DNA of 64,000 bases from Aldehydirespirator sp963667505 (GCA_963667505.2 OY763490.2:3968001-4032000), one strand, 5' to 3'. Positions 1-10,548 are shown, counted from the stretch's first letter. Notes: generated by a model from the sequence alone, not told the origin. Made by a program: numbers and translations.

Positions 1-795
1 CACCGCCTCGAGCAGCGCGCCCAATCCGCCGCCGCCGCCGCTCGTGTTGTAGGCCCGGTCGTCGAGCGCCTGCCGCACCGCGTCGGCCGTCTCAGGGGAC
101 AGGTCGTAGTCGCTGAGGAAGGCCTCGAGATCGCGCCGCGAGACGATGCCGTCGAGCTTGCCGGCGCCTTCCACGTCGTCGATCGTCACCAGGTGCGGCA
201 GCAGCCTCGACCAGGCCGTGGTCTTGTCGAGGAACGCGTCTATGTCATCGAGGCTCATGCGACCGTCGCGGTCGTCGGGATCGAACGCGAACTCGCCCTG
301 GTGGGCACGGTCGAGGTAGTCGTCGTTGTGCTTGGCCGTCTCCACCTGGTCGAAGAAGCGGTCGTGGGCGAGAAGCCACCCGGCGGCCGCGGCGGTGGCC
401 TCGTCGGCGGAGTGCCTGGCCCACTGGAGGTCGCGGCGAGACAGCAGGCCGTCAGCGTTCGACGGGTCGCCGCGCGTCTCGATGATGGTGAAGTGGTCCC
501 GTATTCGCTCGAGCGCCGCGAGGCCCTCGTTCATCTCGGGCCCTCCGGCCAGCACGATGCGGGTGCGTTCCTGCAGGTCGTGCGCGCTGTCACGAAGCTC
601 GCCTGCCACCCGCCGGGCGCCGCCCGCCACATCAGGGACGGCGCCGCCCAGCAGGCCGGCGGCCTCGGCCAGCGGGCCGGCCAGAGCCTGGGCGTCCCAG
701 TCGAGGTCGTCGGCGGCCTGCTCCATCCGCTGGCGCAGTTCGACCGCCCGGACGGTGTCCATCGCCATGAGGTCGCCTGAGCCAGAACTATCCAT
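1..795 (-). CDS. Partial protein with helical N-terminus and EF-hand-like repeats
   Basis: The minus frame is open from an ATG at 795 to the window edge (265 codons), so the C-terminus is missing. An in-frame ATG six codons upstream (813) is an alternative start. The first ~100 residues look like an Ala/Leu/Glu-rich helical segment similar in flavour to WXG100/ESX substrates. Three Asp/Gly-rich loops follow, each with a D-G-x-(L/I/M)-S signature (ADGLLSRRDL, RDGRMSLDDI and LDGIVSRRDL), resembling degenerate EF-hands. Such loops occur in actinobacterial secreted polymorphic-toxin proteins, but the toxin end is outside the window. I cannot assign a function; the ESX/toxin link is an inference. 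Confidence 0.6.
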   Translation of the reverse strand, partial: MDSSGSGDLMAMDTVRAVELRQRMEQAADDLDWDAQALAGPLAEAAGLLGGAVPDVAGGARRVAGELRDSAHDLQERTRIVLAGGPEMNEGLAALERIRDHFTIIETRGDPSNADGLLSRRDLQWARHSADEATAAAAGWLLAHDRFFDQVETAKHNDDYLDRAHQGEFAFDPDDRDGRMSLDDIDAFLDKTTAWSRLLPHLVTIDDVEGAGKLDGIVSRRDLEAFLSDYDLSPETADAVRQALDDRAYNTSGGGGGLGALLEAV

Positions 796-889
796 GAAAT
801 AATATGAAAACATATGTCAGCGTCACTGTCAAGCCGGTGTTGCCCGGGCCACCGTCGTCGGGCTGGCTTTGTGGGGCCATCATGGTGAA

Positions 890-1510
890 GTGAGCACCGA
901 TCAGGTTTCGGCCTTCCTCGCGGTGCTGGCCCTGGGTTCCCTGGCCGTCGGCGGCCTGAGCCTGGCAGGCGCGGTCGCGCCGGGGGCTGAGCTTCGGGCG
1001 CAGCGGCTGCGGCCTGCGCTGATTCCCCTCGCGCTGGCCGTCGCCGCGGTGTCCACCGCCGGGAGCCTTTACTACTCCGAGGTCGCCGGGTATCCGCCGT
1101 GCGAGATGTGCTGGTACCAGCGCATCTTCATGTATGCGCTCGTGCCGGTGCTGGCGGTGGCGCTGGCCCGGCGCGATGCCCGCGGCGGCTGGTACGCACT
1201 TCCTCTGGCTGTCGCCGGACTGGCCGTTTCGGTGTACCACTACCAGCTCCAGCTGTTCCCCGACCAGGGTTCGGCTTGCGACGTGCAGGCGCCCTGCACG
1301 TCCCGCTGGGTCGAGGGCCTCGGGTTCGCCACTATCCCGTTCATGGCCGGCTGCGGCTTCGTCGGAGTCGCAGGCTTGGCGGTGCTCTCGCTACGGTCGG
1401 CTGCACCCGGCCCAGGCTCGAAGGGCTCAGGTTCGGTCGTCGGCGGCCAGGCTGGAAGTTCCGGACCGGAACATCGGCTCGGCGGCAGAGGCACGAGAGA
1501 GGTTCCATGA
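890..1510 (+). CDS. DsbB/BdbC-like disulfide-bond oxidoreductase
   Basis: Membrane protein of about 206 residues with four hydrophobic segments. It has a PPCEMCWYQR motif (Cys ~71 and 74, the quinone-proximal CxxC of DsbB/BdbC) and a second cysteine pair in the later extracytoplasmic loop (~130 and 136, CDVQAPC). DsbB-family proteins reoxidise a thioredoxin-like partner and pass electrons to quinone. The stop overlaps the ATG of the following thioredoxin-fold gene by four bases, so the two are probably translated together as a redox pair. I chose the GTG at 890; a TTG at 869 is in frame and would add seven residues. Confidence 0.85.
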   Translation: MSTDQVSAFLAVLALGSLAVGGLSLAGAVAPGAELRAQRLRPALIPLALAVAAVSTAGSLYYSEVAGYPPCEMCWYQRIFMYALVPVLAVALARRDARGGWYALPLAVAGLAVSVYHYQLQLFPDQGSACDVQAPCTSRWVEGLGFATIPFMAGCGFVGVAGLAVLSLRSAAPGPGSKGSGSVVGGQAGSSGPEHRLGGRGTREVP

Positions 1511-2208
1511 GCAATCGACCCAGTCTCCAGAAGTCTCAGAGAGGCTCTCGCTCGGCAGGAGGCCGCCCCGACACGGGCTCCAACCCCCTGCTGAAGTGGC
1601 TGATCGTCGGCGTTGCGGCGCTGGTGGCCGTGGCGGTGGCAGTGGCGTTCCTGGCCGGCAGGGATGCTGAGCAGCGTGCGCAGGACTCCGATGTTGCTCA
1701 GGTCTCCGACGTCAGCATCGAGGGCCAGCCCCTGCCCCGGTTCGACGGTGAGGAGCCCGACCCGGCGATGGAGCGGATGGCGCCCGCCTTCGCGGCCACC
1801 ACCTTCGACGGGGTGGAGGCGAGCGTTCTGCCCGGCGACGGCACGGCCAGAGTGATCGGCTTCTTCGCCCACTGGTGCCCGCACTGCCAGCGGGAGCTGC
1901 CCCGGCTGGCTGGCTGGCTGGCCGCCAACGAACTGCCCGCCGGGGTGGAGGTGATCGCGGTCAGCACGGCCGTCGACCGCGGCCGCGACAACTACCCGCC
2001 GTCTGCCTGGTTCGAGCGGGAGCAATGGCCCGCGGTGGCGGTGCGCGACTCCGAGACCAGCGAGATAGGCGCTGCCTACGGTCTGGGAGGATTCCCCTAC
2101 ACGGTGGCGGTGGCCGCCGACGGCAGAGTCGTGGCCAGAGTCAGCGGGGAGCTGACCGACAGCGCTTGGGAGTTCCTGCTCGGAATCGTCGCGCCCGCTT
2201 CGGGCTGA
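1507..2208 (+). CDS. Membrane-anchored TlpA/DsbE-like thioredoxin-fold protein
   Basis: 233 residues. There is a basic N-terminus, one membrane anchor at ~29-50, then a thioredoxin fold with active site WCPHC (Cys 124 and 127) and the cis-proline region GGFPYT (~195-200). The active site would face outside the cytoplasm. The CPHC dipeptide is typical of oxidising DsbA-like or TlpA-like enzymes. ATGA overlap with the upstream DsbB-like gene strongly suggests that this is its substrate partner, making or reshuffling disulfides in exported proteins. Confidence 0.85.
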   Translation: MSNRPSLQKSQRGSRSAGGRPDTGSNPLLKWLIVGVAALVAVAVAVAFLAGRDAEQRAQDSDVAQVSDVSIEGQPLPRFDGEEPDPAMERMAPAFAATTFDGVEASVLPGDGTARVIGFFAHWCPHCQRELPRLAGWLAANELPAGVEVIAVSTAVDRGRDNYPPSAWFEREQWPAVAVRDSETSEIGAAYGLGGFPYTVAVAADGRVVARVSGELTDSAWEFLLGIVAPASG

Positions 2209-2257
2209 GGCAGCGGCCGAAGCTCGTCGCCCGCGGCGGTCTCCCTAGTCTGAAGCG

Positions 2258-3436
<1,179 letters not shown>

Positions 3437-3510
3437 CTCCGCTGACTCGGCCGCCTCGACGGTGGGCTGACTCGGCGCGTCAAGCGGCCGACTGCGAGCT
3501 GGCGTGCGCT

Positions 3511-5244
3511 TCAGCGCTCGGCCGTCGGCGCCAGGCGGTCTCGCAGCTCGCGTTTGAGGAACTTGCCGTTGGCGTTGCGGGGCAGGGGCTCGTCGAGGAA
3601 CCAGACATGGCGGGGACGCTTGAACCGGGCCAGACGGCCCTCCAGGTGCGCGGCCAGGCCCGTCTCGTCGAGTTCGGCGTCCGCCATCAGCACCACCGCG
3701 GCGCCCACCTCCTCGCCGAGGCGCTCGTCGGGCACGCCGAACACGGCAGCCTCGGCCACCTCGTCCAGCTCGTAGATGACGGCCTCCACCTCCGAGCAGT
3801 GGATGTTCTCGCCGCCGCGGATCACCACGTCCTTGAGGCGGTCCCTGATGCTGATCCACCCGTCGGCGTCGACCTCGGCGATGTCACCGGTGCGGAACCA
3901 GCCGTCGACTATCGCCTCGGCGGTGGCGTCGGGCCGGTTGAGGTAGCCCTTCATCACGTTCGGCCCCCGCAGCAGAAGCTCGCCGCGCCCGCCGGGGCCG
4001 AGCGCGGCGCCGTCGACGTCGACCACCTTGGCCTCCATGCACGGCACCAGCGGGCCCACCGAGGTCGGCTTGGCCACGTAGAACTCGTTGCCTATGGCGG
4101 TGGCCACGCCCGCCGTCTCGGTGAGCCCGTAGCCGACGCCGGGCCGGCCGTGGGAGAGCCCCTCGTCGATGCGGCGCACCAGATCGGCGGGGATGGCCGC
4201 CCCGCCTCCGCCCATCGACCGCAGCGACGACGTGTCGGTGCTCGACCAGTCGGGGTGCTGCAGCAGCTCGCGGGACATGGTCGGCACGCCGGTCAGCACG
4301 GTGACCCGCTCGCGTTCGATCAGTCGCAGCGCCGTGGCCGGCTCCCAGCGGTACATGAGCACGAGCCGGCCGCCCGCGATGGTCACCGGGTGCATCACGC
4401 AGTTGCAGCCGGTCACATGGAACAGCGGCACCGGAAGCAGCGCCACCACCTCAGGGGCGGGCTCGGCGGGGTCCTCGCCTCCTGAAGCCTGACGGCGGGC
4501 CCGGGCCGCGTCCCCGCAGGCGGTGAGGAAGATCATGTTGAGCAGGTTGTGCACCACCGCGCGGTGGGTGAGCCGGGCGCCCTTGGGGAATCCGGTCGTG
4601 CCGGAGGTGTAGAAGATCAAGGCGTCGTCGTCGGGGTCGATGTCGGCTTCCGGGAGGGTTTCGGGTGCTCCCGAGGGGTCGGCGGCCTCGTCCCAGCGTC
4701 GGGCCTCCGCAGGCAACTCGCCGTCGTGGCGGGCGACGATCAGCGGCATTTCGACTCGGGCCGATCCCAGCCTCTCCAGCCGCTCGCCGTCGGTGACCAG
4801 CGCCACCGGCTCGCAGTCCCGGAGAGCGAACTCCATCTCCGATCCCGTCCACCACGAGTTCATGCCCACCACCGCGGCGCCGGTGGAGATGATCGCCCAG
4901 TGCGACAGCACCCATTCCGGGTAGTTGCGCATCGACACCGCCACCCGCGTGCCCGGCCCGGCGCCGTGGTCGGTGCGCAGCCGGTGGGCCAAGGCCCGCA
5001 CCCGGGCGTGGGCCTCGGCGTAGCTGTAGCGCTCGTCGTCGTACACGAGGTAGTCGCGCTCGGCGTGCGCCGCGGACATCTCCCACACCGCGCGCATGTT
5101 GGCGAGCTGACTGTCGTACACCCGCACGGGCGCACCGCCGACCTCCTGCACAGTCCACCCGAACGGAGCGCCCGGCTCGGTCAGCGCGGCATACGCGGCG
5201 TTGAGGTCCTCGACCAGATCGGAGGCGGTCGGCTCGGCGGACAC
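3511..5244 (-). CDS. Acyl-CoA synthetase (adenylate-forming ligase)
   Basis: About 577 residues from a GTG start. The ANL-superfamily motifs occur in order: P-loop-like FYTSGTTGFPKGA, the GYGLTETAGV adenine-binding motif, GWFRTGDIAEVD with the ribose-binding Asp, RLKDVVIRGGENIH hinge region, and the C-terminal RNANGKFLKRE with the adenylation Lys. It activates a carboxylic acid with ATP and transfers it to CoA; the acid is not predictable, though a medium/long-chain or aromatic acid would fit its relatives. It converges on dapC and diverges from psuG. Confidence 0.85.
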   Translation of the reverse strand: MSAEPTASDLVEDLNAAYAALTEPGAPFGWTVQEVGGAPVRVYDSQLANMRAVWEMSAAHAERDYLVYDDERYSYAEAHARVRALAHRLRTDHGAGPGTRVAVSMRNYPEWVLSHWAIISTGAAVVGMNSWWTGSEMEFALRDCEPVALVTDGERLERLGSARVEMPLIVARHDGELPAEARRWDEAADPSGAPETLPEADIDPDDDALIFYTSGTTGFPKGARLTHRAVVHNLLNMIFLTACGDAARARRQASGGEDPAEPAPEVVALLPVPLFHVTGCNCVMHPVTIAGGRLVLMYRWEPATALRLIERERVTVLTGVPTMSRELLQHPDWSSTDTSSLRSMGGGGAAIPADLVRRIDEGLSHGRPGVGYGLTETAGVATAIGNEFYVAKPTSVGPLVPCMEAKVVDVDGAALGPGGRGELLLRGPNVMKGYLNRPDATAEAIVDGWFRTGDIAEVDADGWISIRDRLKDVVIRGGENIHCSEVEAVIYELDEVAEAAVFGVPDERLGEEVGAAVVLMADAELDETGLAAHLEGRLARFKRPRHVWFLDEPLPRNANGKFLKRELRDRLAPTAER

Positions 5245-5373
5245 GCCTGCGATCCTACGGGCTGAGTCCGCCTCGCCCCGGTCTCGGCGGTGATGAGCCT
5301 CAGGGCGGCGTCCGAAGCGGTGGCGATGAGCCTCGTGGAGCGCCCTCGGCGGCTCTGCTCCTACGCTCAAGAG

Positions 5374-6300
5374 GTGGCCGAGGCTCTGCACGTCGGGTCC
5401 GAGGTCCGTACTGCGTTGGAGTCGGGCGTCGGGTTGGTGGCCCTGGAGTCCACCATCTTCTCGGAGTTGGGTCTGCCCGAGCCGGCCAACCGCGAGTGCT
5501 TCCAGCGTGTCGAGGCGGCGGTGCGGGCCGCAGGCGCGGTGCCGGCCATGTGCGGCGTGCTCGACGGCCGGGTGGTGGTGGGCGCCGACCCCGGCCAGGC
5601 CGAGCGGCTGTTCGAAGGCTCGGTGAAGCTCGGGGCCCGGGATCTGGGGCCGGCGGTGGCCGCGGGTCTCGAAGTGGGTGTGACCACCGTGTCGGCCACG
5701 GTGACGCTGGCTGCTGCTGCGGGCATCGAGGTGTTCGCCACCGGCGGCATCGGGGGCGTGCATCGGGCCGCCGACCGCAGCGGCGACGTTAGCCACGACC
5801 TCGAAGCCATAGCCCGCCACCCGGTGGTGGTCGTCTCCTCGGGGGTCAAGGCCTTCCTCGATGTGGCGCTCACCTTCGAGCGGCTCGAAACGCTCGGCGT
5901 CGCCGTGCTGGGCTGGCGCACCGACCGCTTCCCGGCCTTCTATGTCCGTGACGGCGGCCCTGAGCTGGCCGTCACGGTGAGAGACGGGCGCCAGGCGGCG
6001 GCCGCGTTCCGGGCGGCCGGTGCCCTCGGACATCCCGGCGGGATCCTGGTGGCCAACCCGATCCCAGCCGATGCCGAGCTCGACCAGGCGGCGGTCGCAG
6101 CCGCGGTGGCCGACGCCGAGGCCGTGGCCCGCCGCGACGGAGTGTCCGGCGGCGACATCACTCCGGCCGTGCTGACCGCGCTGGTCGAGTCCACCGCCGG
6201 GGCGGTGGTGCCGGCCAACATCGCGCTGGCCGAGTCCAACGCGGCGGTGGCCGCCGAGATCGCGGCCGCACTAGTCGTGTGCCCTATTGCGACGGGATGA
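5374..6300 (+). CDS. psuG: Pseudouridine-5'-phosphate glycosidase
   Basis: 308 residues from a GTG at 5374; ATG codons at 5326 and 5290 are in frame and would add weakly conserved residues. It belongs to the PsuG/YeiN (indigoidine synthase A-like) family: LVALESTIFSELGLP near the N-terminus, the ATGGIGGVHR motif, the SSGVKAFLD segment with the catalytic Lys, and NPIP near the end. PsuG reversibly cleaves pseudouridine 5'-phosphate to uracil and ribose 5-phosphate. No PsuK kinase gene is adjacent. It lies head-to-head with the acyl-CoA ligase. Confidence 0.85.
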   Translation: MAEALHVGSEVRTALESGVGLVALESTIFSELGLPEPANRECFQRVEAAVRAAGAVPAMCGVLDGRVVVGADPGQAERLFEGSVKLGARDLGPAVAAGLEVGVTTVSATVTLAAAAGIEVFATGGIGGVHRAADRSGDVSHDLEAIARHPVVVVSSGVKAFLDVALTFERLETLGVAVLGWRTDRFPAFYVRDGGPELAVTVRDGRQAAAAFRAAGALGHPGGILVANPIPADAELDQAAVAAAVADAEAVARRDGVSGGDITPAVLTALVESTAGAVVPANIALAESNAAVAAEIAAALVVCPIATG

Positions 6301-6433
6301 AAGCGTGGTCGCCCCAGATCGCCACCACCCTGGCCGAACCCCCGTCCTAGCCGGGGCCGCGGTCGAGTGCATCGGGCTGGGTGCCGCCTACTCTGGTACA
6401 GGCGAACGGGGAGCCGAGCGATGAGGTGCGTCG

Positions 6434-7638
6434 GTGAGCGATGAGCTGCTGCTGAGGATCGTCACCGACCCGGATGTGATCGCCGATCCGTACCCGCTGC
6501 TGCACGAGTTGCGGGAGACTTCGCCGGTGCACAAGATGGGCTTCTCGGACTTCTGGGTACTGACCCGCTTTGAGGACTGCCGGGCTGCGCTGCGCGACCC
6601 GCGGCTGGGCAGTCCCGAGCCCGGCGAGGAAGCCCCGTCGCTGCTGGCGGCGGCCCGCCAGCGCAGGCCCGACGGCGTCCGGACGCTGCTGTTCCTGAAC
6701 CCGCCCGACCACACCCGGATCCGCTCACTGGTGAGCCGGGCGTTCACTCCCCGACGGGTCGAGCATCTGCGTCCCGTGGTGCGGGCCATGACCGACGAGC
6801 TGCTCGATCCCGGTGGCCGAGGCGGGGGAGTGCGACCTGATCGACGCGCTGGCCTTCCCGCTGCCCGCCAACGTGATCAGCGAGCTGGTCGGGGTGCCGG
6901 TGGCGGACCGCGACTGGCTGAGGCCGCTGGTGTCGGATTTGGCGGCCACGCTGGAGCCGAACCGCCAGCCCGGCGAGACGGAGCGGGCCGAAGCGGCGTC
7001 GGCGAAGGTGAGCGAGTACCTGAACGATCTGATCGACCGCCGCCGGGCCGAGCCCGCCGACGACCTGCTGTCGGGGCTGATCGCGGCCAGCGACGGCCAG
7101 GACCGCCTCACCCAGCCGGAGGTGGTCGCCACTGTCTCGCTCATCTACGCGGCCGGTTTCGAGACCACCATGAACCTGATCGGCAACATCGTCCACACCC
7201 TGACGCGCCATCCGGACCAGCTCGCCCGTCTGCGGGCCGACCGCTCGCTGGTGCTCTCCGCGGTGGACGAGGTGCTGCGCTTCGAGCCGCCCGTGCAGAT
7301 CGACGGCCGCTACGTCCGGGCCGACACCGAGATCGGCGGCCATGCAATCCCTCAGGGCCACGGCGTGCTGACGCTACTGGGCGCGGCCAATCGCGACCCG
7401 GCCGCGGTTCAGGACCCGGACCGCTTCGACGTGGGCCGCGCCGACGTGCCGATGCTGGCGTTCGGGTCGGGCATCCACTACTGCCTCGGGGCGGCGCTGG
7501 CCCGCCTGGAGGGCCAAGAGGTGCTCGAAGCGCTGCTGGACCGCTTCGAGACGTGGACGCCCCTCGACGACAACCCGCCCTGGAAGCACCGACTAACCCT
7601 CAGAGGCCTAGTCCACCCTCCCCATCGCCTTCTCCTGA
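6434..7638 (+). pseudogene. Cytochrome P450, broken by two single-base insertions
   Basis: The N-terminal half (GTG at 6434) and C-terminal half are in different frames. At ~6808-6812 one extra C in a CCC run shifts the frame; removing it gives a continuous MTDELLDPVAEAG-type helix. The second half has the I-helix AGFETT, the ExxR of EVLRFEP and the heme-thiolate signature FGSGIHYCLG, so the catalytic core is preserved. Near 7612-7616 another extra C hides the typical end (LVHLPIAFS, TGA at 7636-7638); as read, the frame runs on to 7664. This resembles a soluble bacterial class I P450. Either recent inactivation or homopolymer sequencing errors would explain it. Confidence 0.8.
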
Positions 7639-7666
7639 CATGGAGGTTGCTTATAACAGTCTGAAA

Positions 7667-7681
7667 AGCTATCTAATAGCT
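7667..7681. promoter_or_regulatory. Palindromic operator-like site before toxin-antitoxin pair
   Basis: AGCTATCTAATAGCT is a perfect inverted repeat (6-bp arms, 3-bp spacer) in an AT-rich patch ending two bases before the toxin GTG. Its position fits autoregulation by the downstream XRE antitoxin, which is usual for such modules. The binding itself is inferred. Confidence 0.5.
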
Positions 7682-7682
7682 G

Positions 7683-8027
7683 GTGTGGACTGTGGAGCAA
7701 GCGTCTGAGGTAGGCGATTGGGCCGAATCGCTGTCGGTCAAGGAACTGGCCGTTGTCCGGTCGCGGGTCGAACTGTTGGCGGAGCGGGGCAATCGGCTTC
7801 GCCAACCGCATTCGCGTTCGCTGGGTGGCGGCCTCTTCGAGCTTCGATTCGACCTGGGGCGCCGGGCGTGGCGGATCACCTACTGCTTCGGCGCTGGCCG
7901 GCGGATCATGCTGTTGACGGTGTTCCGCAAGCAGCGGCAGACTGAACGTGTGCAGCTTCGGCGGGCACGACGCGCCATGGCATCGGTTGTTGCCGGGGGC
8001 TGGCTCGCTGACGAGGAGGACCGATGA
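7683..8027 (+). CDS. RelE/HigB-like toxin (Gp49-like family)
   Basis: 114 residues. The core RSRVELLAERGN, ELRFDLGRRAWRITY and LLTVFRKQ matches the phage-derived Gp49-like/HigB toxins of the RelE superfamily: a beta-hairpin with basic residues followed by a hydrophobic strand and K/R-rich helix. Members cleave mRNA on the ribosome. It precedes its antitoxin, the gene order typical of HigBA. Stop and start overlap as ATGA, giving translational coupling. GTG start. Confidence 0.8.
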   Translation: MWTVEQASEVGDWAESLSVKELAVVRSRVELLAERGNRLRQPHSRSLGGGLFELRFDLGRRAWRITYCFGAGRRIMLLTVFRKQRQTERVQLRRARRAMASVVAGGWLADEEDR

Positions 8028-8332
8028 CGGCGCCGAGGACGTTCGACGAGACTGTGCGGCGACGCGTCGCTTCGATGACCGAGGCCGAGCGCGCTGAACA
8101 TGAGGGGGCGTTAGCCGCGGCGCGGCTGGCCCTGCAGGTGGGCGAGCAGATCCGCACTGGGCGAGAAGCGGCAGGCCTCACCCAGCGGCAGCTGGCGTCC
8201 AGGATGTCAGTCAGTCGTTCCGCGCTGGCGAGCATGGAGGCCGGAGGCGCGGCAGCGACCCCCGCCGCCCTGCGCATGGCCGAGGCAGCTCTCGATCTAC
8301 CAGCAACCGCGGAGTCGTCTGCCTCATCCTGA
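8024..8332 (+). CDS. XRE-family antitoxin
   Basis: 102 residues with a helix-turn-helix at ~40-80 (AGLTQRQLASRMSVSRSALASME), the classic Xre/HigA pattern. It overlaps the toxin gene by four bases and should both neutralise the toxin and repress the operon, most likely through the palindrome at 7667-7681. The pair stands next to the IS110-containing accessory block. Confidence 0.82.
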   Translation: MTAPRTFDETVRRRVASMTEAERAEHEGALAAARLALQVGEQIRTGREAAGLTQRQLASRMSVSRSALASMEAGGAAATPAALRMAEAALDLPATAESSASS

Positions 8333-8430
8333 CTTGCCTCTCTGTTCGAACAGGGCCGAGCGGCCATAGATCCGTGCAGCGAGATGGCTGGCCCTGAAGC
8401 GTTGGCTCAGTAGCCCTTCCATTCGGGGGG

Positions 8431-9903
8431 TATCCCTGTCTTGTTGTCAAGTCTTTCTAGGCGGCTTGGGGCAGGGGCGGCTGGTAGGGGGTTTGGTTTT
8501 TGAGCATGGCGAGGATGATGTTGCAGCGGCGTCGGGCGACGCAGATGACGGCTGCGTTGTGGCGTTTGCCTTCGGCTCGTTTGCGCTGGTAGTAGGCGCT
8601 GGCGTCGGGGTCGTGCTGGGTTGCGACGAACGCGGCGGTGAAAATGGCGTTCTTGAGCCGGTGGTTGCCGCCTCGGGGTTTGCGGGCCACAGCGCTGCGG
8701 CCTGACTGCCAGTCGGTCGGGGCGAGGCCGGCGTAGGCGGCGAGGCGGCCGCCGTCGGCGAAGCGGTGGGGGTCGCCGATCTCAGCGAGGGTGCGGGCCC
8801 CGGTCCGCGGGCCGAACCCGCACATGCTGGAGAGGACTTTTCCCAGCGGGTGCGCCATGAACGCCTCCTCGATGTCGACGGCGAGCCGGTCGCGGCGCAC
8901 GCAGATCCGGTCGAGGTCGGCGGCGAGGTCGCGGATGGTGTCGCCCCAGGCGGCCTCGGCGGTGACGGTGATGGTCTGCGCGTCGAGCGCCGCCATGACG
9001 GCGTCGGCGAGCCGGCGGGCGGTTCGGGGGGAGCGTTTGGCGATGCGCGTGCGCAGGCGGGCCTTGCCGGCTGTTCTGAGCGCGGTGGGGGTGTCCCAGC
9101 GGGCCAGGGCGTCGCGCAGGCCGGCGTTGGAGGCGACCTTGTCCCCGACGGCGCGTTCCAGCGCCGGCGACACCGCCAGCAGGGCGTATCGGAGGCGGTT
9201 GGCGCATCTGGTGGCGTCGGCTGCAAGGTCGGCGTCTCGGCCGTTGAGGATCCGCAGTTTGGCCAGCAGCTCGTCGCTGGGCTCGACCCTAGGTCAGCCG
9301 GTCGGCGTTTCGGCGGGCGTAGTCGGCGAGCACGAAGGCGTCTTTGGGGTCGGTCTTGGCCGCCCCCGCGTAGAGGTCCGCGGCCCGGCGCATCGCCAGC
9401 CCGCTGACGTAGGCCACCGAGATCCGCCTCGCGGCGGCGGCCTCGATCAGCAGCGACGCAGCCGAGCCGGTCGTGTCGATCACCAGAGCCGCCGCTCCGT
9501 GTCCGGCTGCGTCGTCGATGAGGCGGCCTATCTCCGCCTCGTCGTTGTGCACGGGCCGGGCCAGCGCCTCGTCGCCCGCTGAGGTCAGCGCGCAGGCGTA
9601 GTGGTCGCCCTTGGCGACGTCGACGCCGACGAACACCCCGATGCCGCCGCGGCCGGGTTCATGCTGCATGGGTTTGGGCTCCTCGGTTCGGGAACATTGT
9701 GGTGCGGATGCTCCCGGCGCTCTGCGCCTCAACCACTTTACGATCAGCCCTGAGGGCATGTCCCTGTCAGAGGTCGAAGGACACCCGACCGCGGCGGGCG
9801 GCAACACCCCCCGGGCCATCAATGTGACAGGGGGCCACAGCCCTACCCGCCGCGGCGAGCAACCAGCTCCGACACTGCCACGCCAGGGCCACTCAACAAC
9901 GTA
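8431..9903 (-). mobile_element. IS110-family insertion element
   Basis: A segment of about 1.47 kb interrupts the enoyl-CoA hydratase remnant within a G-run: compare CATTCGGGGG left and GGGGGCGGCG right with the uninterrupted 16711-16730. It carries one IS110-type transposase and, as expected for IS110, no long inverted repeats. Flanking non-coding DNA is mainly upstream of the transposase (9670-9903), where IS110 elements encode their bridge RNA. Ends are accurate to only a few bases because of the G-run. Confidence 0.75.
8457..9669 (-). pseudogene. IS110-family transposase, one frameshift
   Basis: Starts at ATG 9669 with the N-terminal DEDD/RuvC-like domain (FVGVDVAKGDHYAC, then KTDPKDAFVLADYARR). 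The frame stops at a TAG at 9289-9291 and continues in another frame (VEPSDELLAKLRILNG) to the C-terminal Tnp20 domain with MCGFGPRTGARTLAEIGD and AAYAGLAPT. A single extra A (TAGGG where TGGG is expected) explains both shift and stop. Domain content and length (~404 residues when repaired) match IS110/IS1111 DEDD transposases. Confidence 0.85.
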
Positions 9904-10179
9904 AAGGGGGCGGCGTTGCTGGAAGGCGGCCACTCCCTCGGCGGAGTCCTCGGTGGTCGAGTTCAGTTCTACGGCTACGGCCTCGTCGTGGGCCATGGTG
10001 GCCCGGTCGGCGTCGAGGCTTCGGTTGACCAGCCACTTGGTCAGCGCGAACGACCGGCTGGGGCCATCGGCCAGGCGTTCGGCCTACTCGGCCGCGTCCG
10101 TCCGCACCTCGTCGTGGGCGCCACCCGATTCACCAAGCCGTACTCGTGGGCCCGCTCGGCGGTGAGGTCCGCCGTCTTC

Positions 10180-10458
10180 AATCTTTGTGGAGCCGTGGTA
10201 GATGAGGTGAGCCACCTCTTTAGTCGTGAACCCGCGTCCGTTGTGCTGAAATACGACCTCATCGTCCTGTACCTCGATTGAGGCGACGAGATGTGTGTCG
10301 TGATCCACAGAGGCGTCGCGAGCATTCTGCAAGAGTTCCCAGATCCATCGTCGCTGCATACGTGCCCGGTTGGACTCAAGTTCTTGGAGGTGATTGAGAA
10401 TGCCCTGTGCAGTGTTCTCGGTAAGCACGCGGTTCTTTATCGCATCCTTATCAATCAT
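10180..10458 (-). pseudogene. GHKL (sacsin/HSP90-like) ATPase, N-terminal fragment
   Basis: Starts at ATG 10458 with a strong GGAGGG ribosome site. About 90 residues are left: a helical start (ILNHLQELESNRARMQRRW), then WELLQNARDAS, which is the N-box of GHKL ATPases, and FQHNGRGFTTKEV, the G1 box, followed by YHGSTK. This is the sacsin-like subgroup found in large bacterial defence proteins. After IED the sequence joins the enoyl-CoA hydratase remnant, so most of the ATPase and all downstream domains are gone. It is the last gene of the herA-nurA-methylase strand. Confidence 0.75.
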
Positions 10459-10548
10459 CGCCCTTCCCTCCATCAGAAATCCAGGGCCTGCTCGTCATCA
10501 GAGGCGGGTTGTTCGGGTACCCTGCGTGGGCGCTCCGCCTAGCCCTCG

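Larger units (their letters stand above)
8407..10178 (-). pseudogene. Enoyl-CoA hydratase 3' remnant, split by IS110
   Basis: Bases 9904-10178 and 8407-8430 match, with scattered substitutions, the 3' third of the intact enoyl-CoA hydratase at 16699-17538 on the same strand: the LTAERAHEYGLVNRV region down to the AFQQRRP...EWKGY end and the TGA at 8407-8409. The remnant carries a one-base deletion after VAP and a Trp-to-stop change (TAG) a few codons later. The IS110 element sits inside the G-run near the end. At 10178 the homology stops abruptly and continues as the truncated ATPase gene, which marks a recombination junction. Confidence 0.8.
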
